Shown: positions 8,870 through 17,551 of the stretch, in pieces
Layout: each line of letters opens with the position of its first letter
Numbering within the stretch: the stretch's first letter is position 1
DNA from: Sphingomonas sp. 37zxx
Lineage (GTDB): Bacteria > Pseudomonadota > Alphaproteobacteria > Sphingomonadales > Sphingomonadaceae
Assembly (NCBI RefSeq): GCF_000786205.1
Contig: NZ_JROH01000033.1
Span: forward strand, 1 to 38,838
Length of the DNA: 38,838 nt
Direction of reading: 5' to 3'
Notes under the pieces: generated by a model
The model's database searches: none
What the model was told of the DNA's origin: nothing
Seen by the model: only the letters and a program-made list of their open reading frames with translations
Translations under genes and position numbers: made by a program

Positions 8870-9576
8870 GCCGCCGCCTCGGCCCCATGCGGATTACGCA
8901 GCGAGCCAGTGGGGTCGAGCAGCCGACCCCCTTCGATCCGCATCATCTGTGCGTCGGGAATCCGGCTGAGCAGGTGCAGGTCATGCGTCGCCACGACCAC
9001 GGTAGTGCCCAGCCGGTTCAGGCTGTCGAACAAATGTAGCAGCCGTTCGGCCATGTCGGGATCGACATTGCCGGTAGGCTCGTCGGCGACCAGGATTTCA
9101 GGCCGGGTGATTACCGCGCGCGCGATGGCGATCCGCTGTTGTTCGCCGCCCGACAGCGTTGGCGGGCGTGCGTTTGTGCGGTCCTTCAAGCCTACCCAGG
9201 CGAGCATCTCGCGCACCGGCTCGTCAATCTCGTCCTCGGGCATCCCCGCGACGCGCAAGGGGAGCGCGATATTGTCGAACGCCGAGAGGTGCGGCACCAG
9301 CCGGAAATCCTGAAACACCACGCCGATCCGCCGGCGAAACCCCGGCAAGCGGCTGCGCGGCAACGTCACCGCATCCTCACCGAACAGGCGGATCACGCCG
9401 CGGCTGGGCCGTTGTGCGAGATACAGCAGCTTGAGCAGCGAGGTCTTGCCCGCGCCCGAGGTGCCGGTCATGAAATAAAATGCGCCCGCCCGCAACGTGA
9501 ACGACAGGTCGGACAGCGTTTCGGGTCCGGTGCCGTAGCGCAGGCCGACATTTTCAAACTGTACGATATTGGCCAT
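8866..9576 (-). CDS. ftsE: Cell division ATP-binding protein FtsE
   Basis: A 236-residue ABC ATPase. Walker A is GTSGAGKTS (38-46), the Q-loop FQDFRLVPHLSAFDNI (88-103), the signature LSGGEQQR (141-148), Walker B ILVADEPTGNVDP (161-173) and the H-loop THD. The Q-loop context and the short length are characteristic of FtsE rather than LolD-type ATPases, and the coupled ftsX gene confirms it. The start ATG at 9576 was chosen because family similarity begins there (MANIVQFENVGL); the frame extends upstream without similarity. It is the first gene of its operon and divergent from the zinc-ribbon gene. Confidence 0.94.
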   Translation of the reverse strand: MANIVQFENVGLRYGTGPETLSDLSFTLRAGAFYFMTGTSGAGKTSLLKLLYLAQRPSRGVIRLFGEDAVTLPRSRLPGFRRRIGVVFQDFRLVPHLSAFDNIALPLRVAGMPEDEIDEPVREMLAWVGLKDRTNARPPTLSGGEQQRIAIARAVITRPEILVADEPTGNVDPDMAERLLHLFDSLNRLGTTVVVATHDLHLLSRIPDAQMMRIEGGRLLDPTGSLRNPHGAEAAA

Positions 9577-9767
9577 TCGTGCCGGCGGCGGCCTGTCCTT
9601 GGTTGCACCCGGCAAATGCCATCGCACGTCCGCGATATGCGCTCAAGCCGGTGGCAGCGATGCGCCGGCGATGGGTGGTCCCAAGACTCTTGCCAGCGAA
9701 CCCATTTGCATGTTTAGATTCGTTTCAGGCCAATCCGGTCGTTTGCTTGTCCGAAGACGCCCGCAAC

Positions 9768-10517
9768 ATGATCCTTGAATGCACGCAATGCCGCACTCGC
9801 TATCTGGTCCCCGACAGCTCGATCGGCGGCGACGGGCGGACGGTGCGATGCGCCAAGTGCAAGCATAGCTGGTTCCAGCCGCCGACGGTGATGAACCTGG
9901 CCCCCAAGCCAGCGCCGGTTGCCGAGGTGCCGGTCGATCCTGCCCCCGCCGCCGCGCCGCAGCCGGAGCCGGTCGCGCCGGTAGCTGCTGCCCCGGCGAC
10001 GCCAGCGCCGATCTATTCCTATGTCGATCCCGATATCGACAAGCCGCATTTCGATGCCTTTGCACACAAGCCACCGTTCCAGCCGCGCCGCAACCCCGCC
10101 CGCCGCTGGACCGCCGCTGCGGTGGTTGCGGGCTGTTCGATGCTGCTGGGCATCGGTGCGATCGTCTATTCGGGCGCGCCGGGGATCGCCGCGCAACTGG
10201 GGCTGCCGATCGGTGCCGCCGAAACGCCGCTTCGCTTTGTCGATCGCTCGATCGAGCGGCGCTATCTGTCTAGCGGCAATGAATTGTTCGTGGTGTCGGG
10301 CCGGGTGAACAACCCCAGCAACGCTGCACAACGGGTGCCCGACATCCGCGCCGAGCTGCGCGATCCGCAGGATCGGATCGTCTATAGCTGGACGATCACG
10401 CCCGAGCTTCGCACGCTTGCACCCAACAGCGGATTGGCGTTCAGCAGCGGCAAGCTCGACGTGCCCGCCAATTCCAAGCGGCTCGAACTCAGCTTTGCGG
10501 GCGAGAGCGCGCGCTGA
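9768..10517 (+). CDS. MJ0042-type zinc-ribbon membrane protein
   Basis: A 249-residue protein in three parts. An N-terminal zinc ribbon has CTQC (5-8) and CAKC (28-31), the MJ0042 finger common at the N-terminus of alphaproteobacterial proteins. A Pro/Ala-rich linker (43-82) follows. A single membrane helix (about 114-135) leads to a periplasmic C-terminal domain of about 110 residues containing VSGRVNNPSNAAQRVPDIRAEL, which resembles DUF3426-type domains. The function is unknown. The ATG at 9768 starts directly before the finger. Its 3' end overlaps the convergent MATE gene by 29 bp. It is divergent from ftsE with about 190 bp between the starts. Confidence 0.83.
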   Translation: MILECTQCRTRYLVPDSSIGGDGRTVRCAKCKHSWFQPPTVMNLAPKPAPVAEVPVDPAPAAAPQPEPVAPVAAAPATPAPIYSYVDPDIDKPHFDAFAHKPPFQPRRNPARRWTAAAVVAGCSMLLGIGAIVYSGAPGIAAQLGLPIGAAETPLRFVDRSIERRYLSSGNELFVVSGRVNNPSNAAQRVPDIRAELRDPQDRIVYSWTITPELRTLAPNSGLAFSSGKLDVPANSKRLELSFAGESAR

Positions 10518-11877
10518 CCCACCATAGCCGCGCGCCGTTAAGCAGCGCGGCGGCGACCATGCCGATCCCTGACGCATAGACCAGCCCAAGCGGCCCCCAG
10601 CCGGTGTGGACCAGCCACCAGCCAAGCCCGCCGGTGACGACGAAGAAGCTGGCAATGCCGTTCAGCCCCGCCGCGACCTGATCGCCCATGGACCGCAGCG
10701 CATAGACGAACACCACCTGCACCCCATCGAACAGGATGAAGGGTGCCCAGGCGATCAGCATGACGACGCCGATCGCCTCGACCGCGTGGATCGCTGGAAA
10801 CGCCCCGACGATCGCAGGCGCGGCGATCAGGATGCCCAGCGCCATCGCCCCGGTGGCGAGCGCCGCCAGCCCCGCCGCCAGCCCGGCGCGCCAGGCGGCC
10901 TGTTCGGGCTGGCCCTCGCCAATCGCATTGCCGACGCGCACCCCTGCCGCCGAACCCAGCCCCAGCGCGACGCCAAAGCTGATGTTGTGGACCGAGAACA
11001 CGATCTGGAACGCATGTGCGCTCGCCTCGCCCAATTGCGTCGACAGGGCGATCAGGATCGAAAACCCAGCAAGTTCGAGCCCCGAGGCGATCGCTGGCAC
11101 CAGCCCGAAGCGAAGCAGCCGGATCAGCCCGTCGGGTCGCCAGTCGCGCAGCCGCCGCACCCCGCGTTCGTGCGCGCGCGGCAGCGTCCAGGCGGCATAA
11201 AGCATCGCCACCGCGCCAAAGCCCGATGCGGTCGCGGTAGCCGCCGCCGCGCCCACCGCGCCCCAGGCTGGAAACCCCAAATGCCCACCCGACCAGGCCC
11301 AGGCGAGGAGGGCGTTGAGCGGCAGCACCGAGAGTTGCACCACCATCACCCGGCGCGGACGGCTGACGCCTTCAAGGAAGAAGCTGGCGGCGATGCTGAG
11401 CAATTGGAACGGATAGGCAAGCGCCATCACCTGCACCACGCGCGCGCCGGCAGGGGCGATGCCGGGTTCGACCCCCACCAGCAGCAGCAACGGATGTGCA
11501 AAGGCAAACAGGATGCTGCCGCTTGCAAGGCCCAATATCAGACCCAGCACCAGCCCCTCGTGCAGCACCCGTCCGGTTTCGGGCAGGTCGCCCGCGCCAT
11601 CGGCGCGTGAGACGAACACCAGCACCCCCGACAGCCAGCCGAGCACGACGACGATACCGATATAGGTAAGCGCGCGACTCGCACCCAGCGCCGCCACTTC
11701 CTGCGTTCCCGTCAGCCCGACGACGATGACATCGGTGACGTGCAGGATCGTCCAGTTGAGGCTGGTGAGCATCACCGGCCACGCCAGCGCCAGCAGTCGC
11801 CGGCTTTCGGCCATCACTGAACGCGATGCGGTGGCCCCGAATTCGGCAGGCGGAAAGATGGGGGAGGGGGCGGACAT
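10489..11877 (-). CDS. MATE-family efflux transporter
   Basis: A 462-residue polytopic protein with about twelve membrane helices arranged as two repeats, as in multidrug and toxic-compound extrusion transporters (NorM/DinF class). Typical sites are the N-terminal LALAWPVMLTSLNWTILHVTD, the loop ALGASRALTYIG, and the second-half start LLRFGLVPAIASGLELAGFSIL. It would export organic cations or related compounds by Na+ or H+ antiport; the substrate is unknown. The ATG at 11877 is preceded by an AGGGAGG ribosome site. It is a single-gene unit, convergent with the zinc-ribbon gene. Confidence 0.9.
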   Translation of the reverse strand: MSAPSPIFPPAEFGATASRSVMAESRRLLALAWPVMLTSLNWTILHVTDVIVVGLTGTQEVAALGASRALTYIGIVVVLGWLSGVLVFVSRADGAGDLPETGRVLHEGLVLGLILGLASGSILFAFAHPLLLLVGVEPGIAPAGARVVQVMALAYPFQLLSIAASFFLEGVSRPRRVMVVQLSVLPLNALLAWAWSGGHLGFPAWGAVGAAAATATASGFGAVAMLYAAWTLPRAHERGVRRLRDWRPDGLIRLLRFGLVPAIASGLELAGFSILIALSTQLGEASAHAFQIVFSVHNISFGVALGLGSAAGVRVGNAIGEGQPEQAAWRAGLAAGLAALATGAMALGILIAAPAIVGAFPAIHAVEAIGVVMLIAWAPFILFDGVQVVFVYALRSMGDQVAAGLNGIASFFVVTGGLGWWLVHTGWGPLGLVYASGIGMVAAALLNGARLWWVSARSRPQS

Positions 11878-12007
11878 GGTCGCGCCTCCCTAAAGGCTGC
11901 GCGGCGCCGGCGATAGGTCGCACGATAGCATGTTGCGCAGTCCGTCCGGCGCTGCTAGGGGCCTGCGCCTACCAACTGCAGGTGCGACGCACCGGTGGTA
12001 TGCACGT

Positions 12008-12093
12008 GCGGTCGTGGCGGAATGGTAGACGCGCAACGTTGAGGTCGTTGTGGGCGAAAGCCCGTGGAAGTTCGAGTCTTCTCGACCGCACCA
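12008..12093 (+). tRNA. tRNA-Leu (anticodon GAG)
   Basis: 86 nucleotides including an encoded CCA. The acceptor stem GCGGTCG (12008-12014) pairs with CGACCGC (12083-12089). The anticodon stem CAACG/CGTTG encloses loop TTGAGGT with anticodon GAG at 12041-12043. A variable arm TGGGCGAAAGCCCGT marks a class II tRNA, and the T-loop TTCGAGT is intact. A CTTTTT run directly after the CCA could end transcription. Confidence 0.96.
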
Positions 12094-12617
12094 CTTTTTC
12101 AGCACTATGAGGATGACCCGCTGGGGCGGCACAGCGATGCCGCGCATTGGCCAAAGGGCATTGGCTTGGTGTGGATGCGGTTTGGTCGATCTGCGCGAGT
12201 GCGACAGCATTCGGCTGTCAGGCGGCTTGTGAATCACACGCACCGCGCATGGCGAGTGCGCCGCAGCCACGCGCACTGATCAACGAAAAGCCTGTCGCAG
12301 ATGCCAGATCGCCGCCCTTTACCCGGCAGTTCGCCACCAGCGCTAAGCCCCTTCGGCAGTGGGCCGCTGTTGCTCGGATTTACGAGAAACGCCTTGGAAT
12401 TAGCCGGTAACGCTCCGCCCGCGCTGCGGTGCGTTCATGCCCGATACATAACTCTACCGCTTTGCAGCATAAAACTCCCACAATGTGGAATGACATTTCG
12501 ACTATTGACACGCCGATATTGATATGACTAATCCATGACCGTCGGCGCTTCCGCATAAGTCTAAAAGGCATTCGGTAGCCGGCGGTCGGAATAATCGGCT
12601 CGAAGTCAAAGGGGGGG
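12094..12617. other. Long leader region upstream of the TonB receptor
   Basis: About 520 bases with no recognisable gene. The right part becomes AT-richer and carries a candidate promoter near 12505-12532. A run of purines (aaagggggggatg) just before the receptor ATG acts as ribosome site. Confidence 0.4.
12505..12532 (+). promoter_or_regulatory. Candidate sigma-70-type promoter for the TonB receptor
   Basis: TTGACA at 12505-12510 is a perfect -35 box. Sixteen bases later ACTAAT at 12527-12532 is a partial -10. It lies about 85 bp upstream of the receptor start. Only pattern matching supports it. Confidence 0.3.
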
Positions 12618-15600
12618 ATGATGGTTTTTCGTCACGGCGGCGCTTTGCCGGGATTTACGCTGTCGCTTTTATTGTCGACCAGCTTCATCGGGCTGGCGGC
12701 GGCGGCACCGAACGACAAGGAGCCGGTGCCCGAAGCAACGCCCGAAGCGGCGCTGGAGTGGTTGCCCGCCTCGCTGCCGGAGTCGCTACCCGAATTCCTG
12801 CCGCAGACACGCGACACTTCCGACGAAAAGCAGATTGCCGAAATCATCGTCACCGGTTCGCGCGCCAGTCAGCAAAGCGCCAACCAGCGCAAGAAGAACG
12901 CAAAGACCGCAACCGATTCGCTGGTCGCCGACGACATCGGCTCCTTCCCCGATCGCAACGTCAACGAAGCTATTTCGCGCCTGCCGGGCGTCGCGCTCGA
13001 CCGCAACGATTTCGGCGAAGGTGCAAGCGTCGCGATTCGCGGCAACGGCCCCGACCTTACCCGCGTCGAACTCGACGGGATCGGTGTGCAGGGGTCGAGC
13101 GGGCTGGGTGCCAGCCGCGGTGCCGATCTTCGCGAACTGCCCGCCGAACTGATCAAGAGCGTCGACGTGGTCAAGGGTTCGACCGCCGACATGACCGAAG
13201 GGTCGTTGGGCGGCGGCGTGCAGATCAAGACGCGGTCGGGCCTGGATTTCGCCAAGCCGTATTTTACCCTGCGCAGCGGCGCGCAGATGAATTCGATCGG
13301 CAAGACCTGGACCCCCGACGTGTCGGGCGTGGCGGCCGGCAAGTTCTTTGACAATCGTATCGGCGTGATTGTCAGCGGTTCTTATACCGATATTCAAAAT
13401 ATCGGGCACACGGCGGAAAACACCACCAGCTCCAATCGCGGCTATTCGCGCCTGTTCGACTTCGATCAGTCGCCCGAAAAGACATTTACCTTCAATCCGG
13501 CCACACTGAGCGGCGACCTGACCGACATCGTGTTTGCCAACAGCCTGGAAACACCGCGCAGCCTGGTCACCAAATCGGCGGGCGCGCAGTCCAAGGCCGA
13601 CTGTATCGCGCTGTTCCCGCACAACCCAGCCGGGACCAACCTACAGCGTTCGCAGCGTATTCTGGAGCAGCAAAGCTGCCTCAACCAGTGGAATGACTAT
13701 ACCCCCAGCCTGGTCCGCAACATCATGAAGACCCAGCGCGACAAGCGCTATGCCTTTGACGCGCGGCTGGATTTCCGGGTTACCGATGAATTCCTGGTGT
13801 ATACAAAGGGAACGGTCGCCAATCGAAAGGTGGATGACCAGTTCCGCACCCGCAGCCCGTTATCGCTGTTCTTGCAGAACCCGATCGGGTCGTTTGTCGA
13901 CACCGCTACCGGGTATCCGCGCGTCCGTTCGCTTTCGCCGAACGCATTGCCTGGATTTGCAGTATTCGACCAGCAATACGGACTGTCGAACGTCGCCAAT
14001 AATGCGACATTGGGCAATGTGCTGAACGTCGTGCCGGGCAGCGTCACGGTAGATGACAAGCACAACGTCACCAAGATGACGCTCACCAATAATGCGGTAA
14101 ACATCGATCAGATCGAAAATACAATCGACGTAAAAACCAACTACTATCAGACGGGTGCCGAGTTCCGTGGCGCTCTGGTCGACATCGATGCGATGATCGG
14201 GCTTACCACGACGAGCAGCAGCCGGACGGACTTTCGGACAGCCCGATCCTACAGCTATGGCGACGCAACGCTAGAGCTGCAATCGAACGGTTTGTGGGAT
14301 ATTCAACTTCCCGCAAATTATGATGACAGCAATCCGGCCAATTTCGTGCAGTTGACCGCCCCGCGCTGCATCGGCGCAGGGACCGCGCCGACCTGTCTGG
14401 GACAGGCGGCGGTGGTAGCCTCGGCTAATGCCCCCGCGACCCCGGCCTATACCGTCGGGCAGATGCCGCTTACCACGCCCAATTTCGGGCTGACCTTCCG
14501 ACCTACGCTTAGCGAATCCCAGGAGCGGATCGGCAAGCTCGATGTGACCTATCGCACCGACGAGGTGATGCCGTTCATCACCCGCGTCAAATACGGCGCG
14601 ATGTATCGCAACAACACCATCGATTTCTGGGGTGGCGGCGGATACACGCCGCAAGGCGCGGTGGGAACCTTTGGTCAACCGGGCTATGTTGCCCCGGTGG
14701 TTGTGCCGACGGCCAATGTCACCGGCCAGTTGCGCGCATGTCAGCCAACGCCAGGATCGCAGGCTGCCGGTGGGCTGTCGTGCAATTACGGCTTCGTTCC
14801 ATCCACCAATCCGTCCAACATCCGTTCGGGCGTCGATACGTTGACGCCGCAGCAATTGCTCGATCTGTTTTCCAACACAATCGAACGGCCCGACTCGCAA
14901 TATTTCGGCAGCTTGCCAAATCGCGGCAACCTGCCGTCGTCCTGGAACGGCATTTTGACCGATCGCCTGTTCCAAGCAGTGGGAGCGGGACAGTTCGCCA
15001 ATTTCGACTGTTTGAAGCAGTGCGTCGGCAGCGATGGCCAGACCTATGATCAGCCGGTAACCCGCACCGACGAAACGATCGTCAACCTGTATGGCATGTT
15101 CGATTTCGCGCAGCGGCTGCCCTTTGGGCTTGAGGTTGATGGCAATGTCGGCTTGCGCGGGATCTATGCCAATGTTTCGGGGTCGGGTCTGCTGACGCTC
15201 AACGTCATCCGCACCACGGCCTCGTTCGATCCGCTTAACCCCAATGTGGCAGCGGGCATCACCAGCCAGTCGTTTGCACAGAACACCACCGCAAAAGCCA
15301 CGACATGGGATTGGCTGCCCAGCGGCAACATCAATCTGTGGGCGTTCGATCGTTCGCTGGTGTTTCGTGCTTATGTCGGCAAGACCGTTGCGCGACCGAC
15401 CCCTAATCAGCTGTTGGCGGCAGGAAATTGCAACATTGACGAGCGTGTCATACTCGATCTGGACGGCGATGGCGACGATCCCTTTGGCTGCCCTGGCCGG
15501 ATCGGCAACCCCGCGCTCGCCCCGTTCACGGCATGGAACCAGAATTACAGCCTGGAATGGTATCCCAACGCCGACACGGTGCTGTCAGCCACCTATGGGA

Positions 15601-16334
15601 AGCTGGACGTGAAAATGGGCGGCGGAATTGGCGTCACGCGCACCGGTCGCCCGTTCAGTGGCAGCGACCAGATCGACCCGCTGACCGGCCAGCCGATTTC
15701 CGAGCTGGATTTCAACTATCCCACGTTTGAAAACGGCCCAGGATACCAGCGGGACATTTGGGAGTTCTCGGCAAAGTCGGCGTTTACGTTTCTGCCCTGG
15801 TTCCTGCGCTATACGGGTGCGGATGCGAACGTCTCCTTGCTTTCGTCATCCACCAATACAGGAACCCAGGATCCGTCGACCGGCGATATCATGCCGCCGC
15901 TCAATGAATCGCGGTACTTCATCAACTCGTCGATCTGGTATGATGACGGCAAGCTCAATGTCCGCATTGCCTATCAGAAGCGGAGCGAAATTTTCCGCTG
16001 CATCACGCCATGCGGTGGCAATACGGGTGACATCAACTATCCCGGCGTCAACTGGACCAATGTTCGCCTGGTTGGTCCCGGCTACAATCCCGGCCTGCCA
16101 TTGTTCAAGGATGCGACCCAGTTCATCGACGTGAAGGTGTCGTACAACATCACCAGGGCGCTGCAGGTCTATGCCGAAGGGCGCAACATGACCGGCGAAG
16201 CGCAGACCCTGTCGACCGGCGAGTACCAGACTTTCGCCGATGACACGCCCCGGCTCACCCAGATGGCGTATGGCGGACGCCGGTTCCTGCTCGGCGGCCG
16301 TCTGTTGCTGGGGCAGGGCGGCACCCGGCGGTAA
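12618..16334 (+). CDS. TonB-dependent outer-membrane receptor
   Basis: A 1238-residue protein of the large TonB-dependent receptor group common in sphingomonads, Xanthomonas and Caulobacter. A signal peptide (about 1-31, ending LAAAA) is followed by an unusual Pro/Glu/Leu-rich spacer (about 34-68). A TonB-box-like EIIVTGSR lies near 75. The plug domain contains VNEAISRLPGVALDR, VAIRGNGPDLTRVELDG and SVDVVKGSTADMTEGSLGG, and a long beta-barrel ends near GGRRFLLGGRLLL. It would take up an unknown ligand, commonly sugars or siderophores, using TonB-ExbB-ExbD energy. ATG is at 12618 (a second ATG directly follows), after a G-rich ribosome site. The C-terminus (GQGGTRR) lacks the usual terminal aromatic residue. 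No adjacent hydrolase or regulator reveals the ligand. Confidence 0.93.
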   Translation: MMVFRHGGALPGFTLSLLLSTSFIGLAAAAPNDKEPVPEATPEAALEWLPASLPESLPEFLPQTRDTSDEKQIAEIIVTGSRASQQSANQRKKNAKTATDSLVADDIGSFPDRNVNEAISRLPGVALDRNDFGEGASVAIRGNGPDLTRVELDGIGVQGSSGLGASRGADLRELPAELIKSVDVVKGSTADMTEGSLGGGVQIKTRSGLDFAKPYFTLRSGAQMNSIGKTWTPDVSGVAAGKFFDNRIGVIVSGSYTDIQNIGHTAENTTSSNRGYSRLFDFDQSPEKTFTFNPATLSGDLTDIVFANSLETPRSLVTKSAGAQSKADCIALFPHNPAGTNLQRSQRILEQQSCLNQWNDYTPSLVRNIMKTQRDKRYAFDARLDFRVTDEFLVYTKGTVANRKVDDQFRTRSPLSLFLQNPIGSFVDTATGYPRVRSLSPNALPGFAVFDQQYGLSNVANNATLGNVLNVVPGSVTVDDKHNVTKMTLTNNAVNIDQIENTIDVKTNYYQTGAEFRGALVDIDAMIGLTTTSSSRTDFRTARSYSYGDATLELQSNGLWDIQLPANYDDSNPANFVQLTAPRCIGAGTAPTCLGQAAVVASANAPATPAYTVGQMPLTTPNFGLTFRPTLSESQERIGKLDVTYRTDEVMPFITRVKYGAMYRNNTIDFWGGGGYTPQGAVGTFGQPGYVAPVVVPTANVTGQLRACQPTPGSQAAGGLSCNYGFVPSTNPSNIRSGVDTLTPQQLLDLFSNTIERPDSQYFGSLPNRGNLPSSWNGILTDRLFQAVGAGQFANFDCLKQCVGSDGQTYDQPVTRTDETIVNLYGMFDFAQRLPFGLEVDGNVGLRGIYANVSGSGLLTLNVIRTTASFDPLNPNVAAGITSQSFAQNTTAKATTWDWLPSGNINLWAFDRSLVFRAYVGKTVARPTPNQLLAAGNCNIDERVILDLDGDGDDPFGCPGRIGNPALAPFTAWNQNYSLEWYPNADTVLSATYGKLDVKMGGGIGVTRTGRPFSGSDQIDPLTGQPISELDFNYPTFENGPGYQRDIWEFSAKSAFTFLPWFLRYTGADANVSLLSSSTNTGTQDPSTGDIMPPLNESRYFINSSIWYDDGKLNVRIAYQKRSEIFRCITPCGGNTGDINYPGVNWTNVRLVGPGYNPGLPLFKDATQFIDVKVSYNITRALQVYAEGRNMTGEAQTLSTGEYQTFADDTPRLTQMAYGGRRFLLGGRLLLGQGGTRR

Positions 16335-16348
16335 CCGCCTGTCGCTGC

Positions 16349-16413
16349 GCGGCCTTCCGATCATCCAAAGCGTTGCCGGGGCATGGTGGCCGGGAGCGGA
16401 TCGGGAAGGCCGC
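16349..16413 (+). terminator. Imperfect inverted repeat after the TonB receptor gene
   Basis: Left arm GCGGCCTTCCGATC (16349-16362) pairs with GATCGGGAAGGCCGC (16399-16413), with one bulged base and a loop of about 36 bases, 15 bp after the receptor stop. There is no T-run, so terminator function is uncertain. Confidence 0.3.
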
Positions 16414-16429
16414 GGCCCGGCGTCGCTCG

Positions 16430-16598
16430 CTAGTGGTCCGATTCTGACATTTGCTACCCCCTTCGGCTCAGTCAGGAGCAAATGTCAGAATCTCCAGGAC
16501 CACTAGCAATTATGTGGTTCTAGTGGATTTTATGATTTTGACATTCGCAGCGAGAGCGTGCCGCAGGCGGGATGCGAATGTCAAAATCAATCCACTAG
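16430..16598 (+). repeat. 169-bp double-hairpin element, copy 1
   Basis: Two palindromic units lie in tandem. Unit A (16430-16506) has arms CTAGTGGTCC/GGACCACTAG plus ATTCTGACATTTGCT and its complement. Unit B (16520-16598) has arms CTAGTGGATT/AATCCACTAG plus GATTTTGACATTCGCA and its complement. Both begin and end with CTAG and share a TGACATT(T/C)GC core. The copy at 27605-27773 is in the same orientation and differs at one base (16554 G versus 27729 C). Flanks are unrelated, so the CTAG ends are the true boundaries. It resembles a non-autonomous MITE- or REP/BIME-like element. Confidence 0.85.
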
Positions 16599-17551
16599 CG
16601 GCCGGGCGGGGACACCAGGCTGAGGCCCTTACAGAGCAGGAACGACCCGATATTGATCGGGCTGCTGCGTTCGGTGAGTGCGTGCTTTGCGAGCATCGCT
16701 GCGCCATGGAAATCGCGTGATCGGGCAACGCGGCGCTGCGCCAGTCGGGTGAGTTTGGATGACAGCCGCCGACTTTTCCGCATGCGAAGCAGCGCCTGAT
16801 CGCCGAATTGATCGTAGAGGTCTTGACCACCACGATCGATGCTTTCGGCGGATTGCCGACCCAATTCACTATATCGTTGTTGAATCGCGGCTTTGTCGGG
16901 CGACGCGGAGACGCTTCCGGCGATTTCAAACCGTTCGTACAATATTTCCTGAACCGTATGATAGTCGCAATGCGCTGACATGCGCAGCCACAGATCCAAG
17001 TCCTGTGAGAAGCGGAAAAATGACCGATAGCCACCCGCCTGGTCATAGGCCGATTTGCGAAAGGCCACTTCGCCATGCGTGAAGATATTATCCCGAAGCA
17101 GGGTCTGGCGGAAGTTCAGGCCATTTTTTGCGCCGACAATCTTGGTCTTATCGGTGCCGATAATGGGATTGAGCACCAGCGATCCAACCACGCCAACCTT
17201 TTCGTCGGCCAGCAGCGCGTCGACCTGGCGTTGGATTCGGTTCGCGTAAGAGATGTCGCCCGCGCCATGAACGGCGATGATAGACCCCTTGGCCTGAGCG
17301 ATCGCCCATATCATCGAGTTGGTGAAACCAGAATTGCTTTTGGTCAGCACCCGCAGCCTTGGATCATCAAGCTGTTTGAGTTCGGCTAAAGTGGCATCGG
17401 TCGAACCATCATCGACTACAATGATTTCCAAATTGGCATAGGTTTGTTGTAGCAGCGATCCAACTGAGCTGCGTACCAAACCTGCCCTGTTGTAAAACAC
17501 CGTAATAATCGAAACCATCGGTAGATATTCTTCGGTATTTTCCGATATCAT
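16595..17551 (-). CDS. Family 2 glycosyltransferase
   Basis: A 318-residue GT-A fold glycosyltransferase. SIITVFYNRAGLVRSSVGSLLQQTY (14-38) opens the nucleotide-binding fold, VVDDGSTD (45-52) is the first acidic motif, and GAGDISYANRIQRQ (96-109) corresponds to the usual ADDIS...RL.RQ block. FSQDLDLWLRM (about 180-190) contains the likely catalytic base region. It would add a sugar from an NDP-sugar to a lipid-linked oligosaccharide. The ATG at 17551 overlaps the flippase stop (ATGA), so it is co-translated with it. Its TAG stop (16595-16597) lies in the terminal CTAG of the repeat element, so the element ends this frame and may have removed original C-terminal residues. Acceptor and donor are unknown. 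Confidence 0.88.
   Translation of the reverse strand: MISENTEEYLPMVSIITVFYNRAGLVRSSVGSLLQQTYANLEIIVVDDGSTDATLAELKQLDDPRLRVLTKSNSGFTNSMIWAIAQAKGSIIAVHGAGDISYANRIQRQVDALLADEKVGVVGSLVLNPIIGTDKTKIVGAKNGLNFRQTLLRDNIFTHGEVAFRKSAYDQAGGYRSFFRFSQDLDLWLRMSAHCDYHTVQEILYERFEIAGSVSASPDKAAIQQRYSELGRQSAESIDRGGQDLYDQFGDQALLRMRKSRRLSSKLTRLAQRRVARSRDFHGAAMLAKHALTERSSPINIGSFLLCKGLSLVSPPGR

Noticed and set aside
10489..10517. 29-bp overlap of the zinc-ribbon and MATE genes as a sign of misassembly
   Set aside because: The genes are convergent and both C-termini look natural; short 3' overlaps are common in compact genomes.
12090..12104. CTTTTTCAGCA after tRNA-Leu, sharing 11 bases with the end repeat
   Set aside because: The match stops after 11 bases and includes a simple T-run; chance similarity is plausible.
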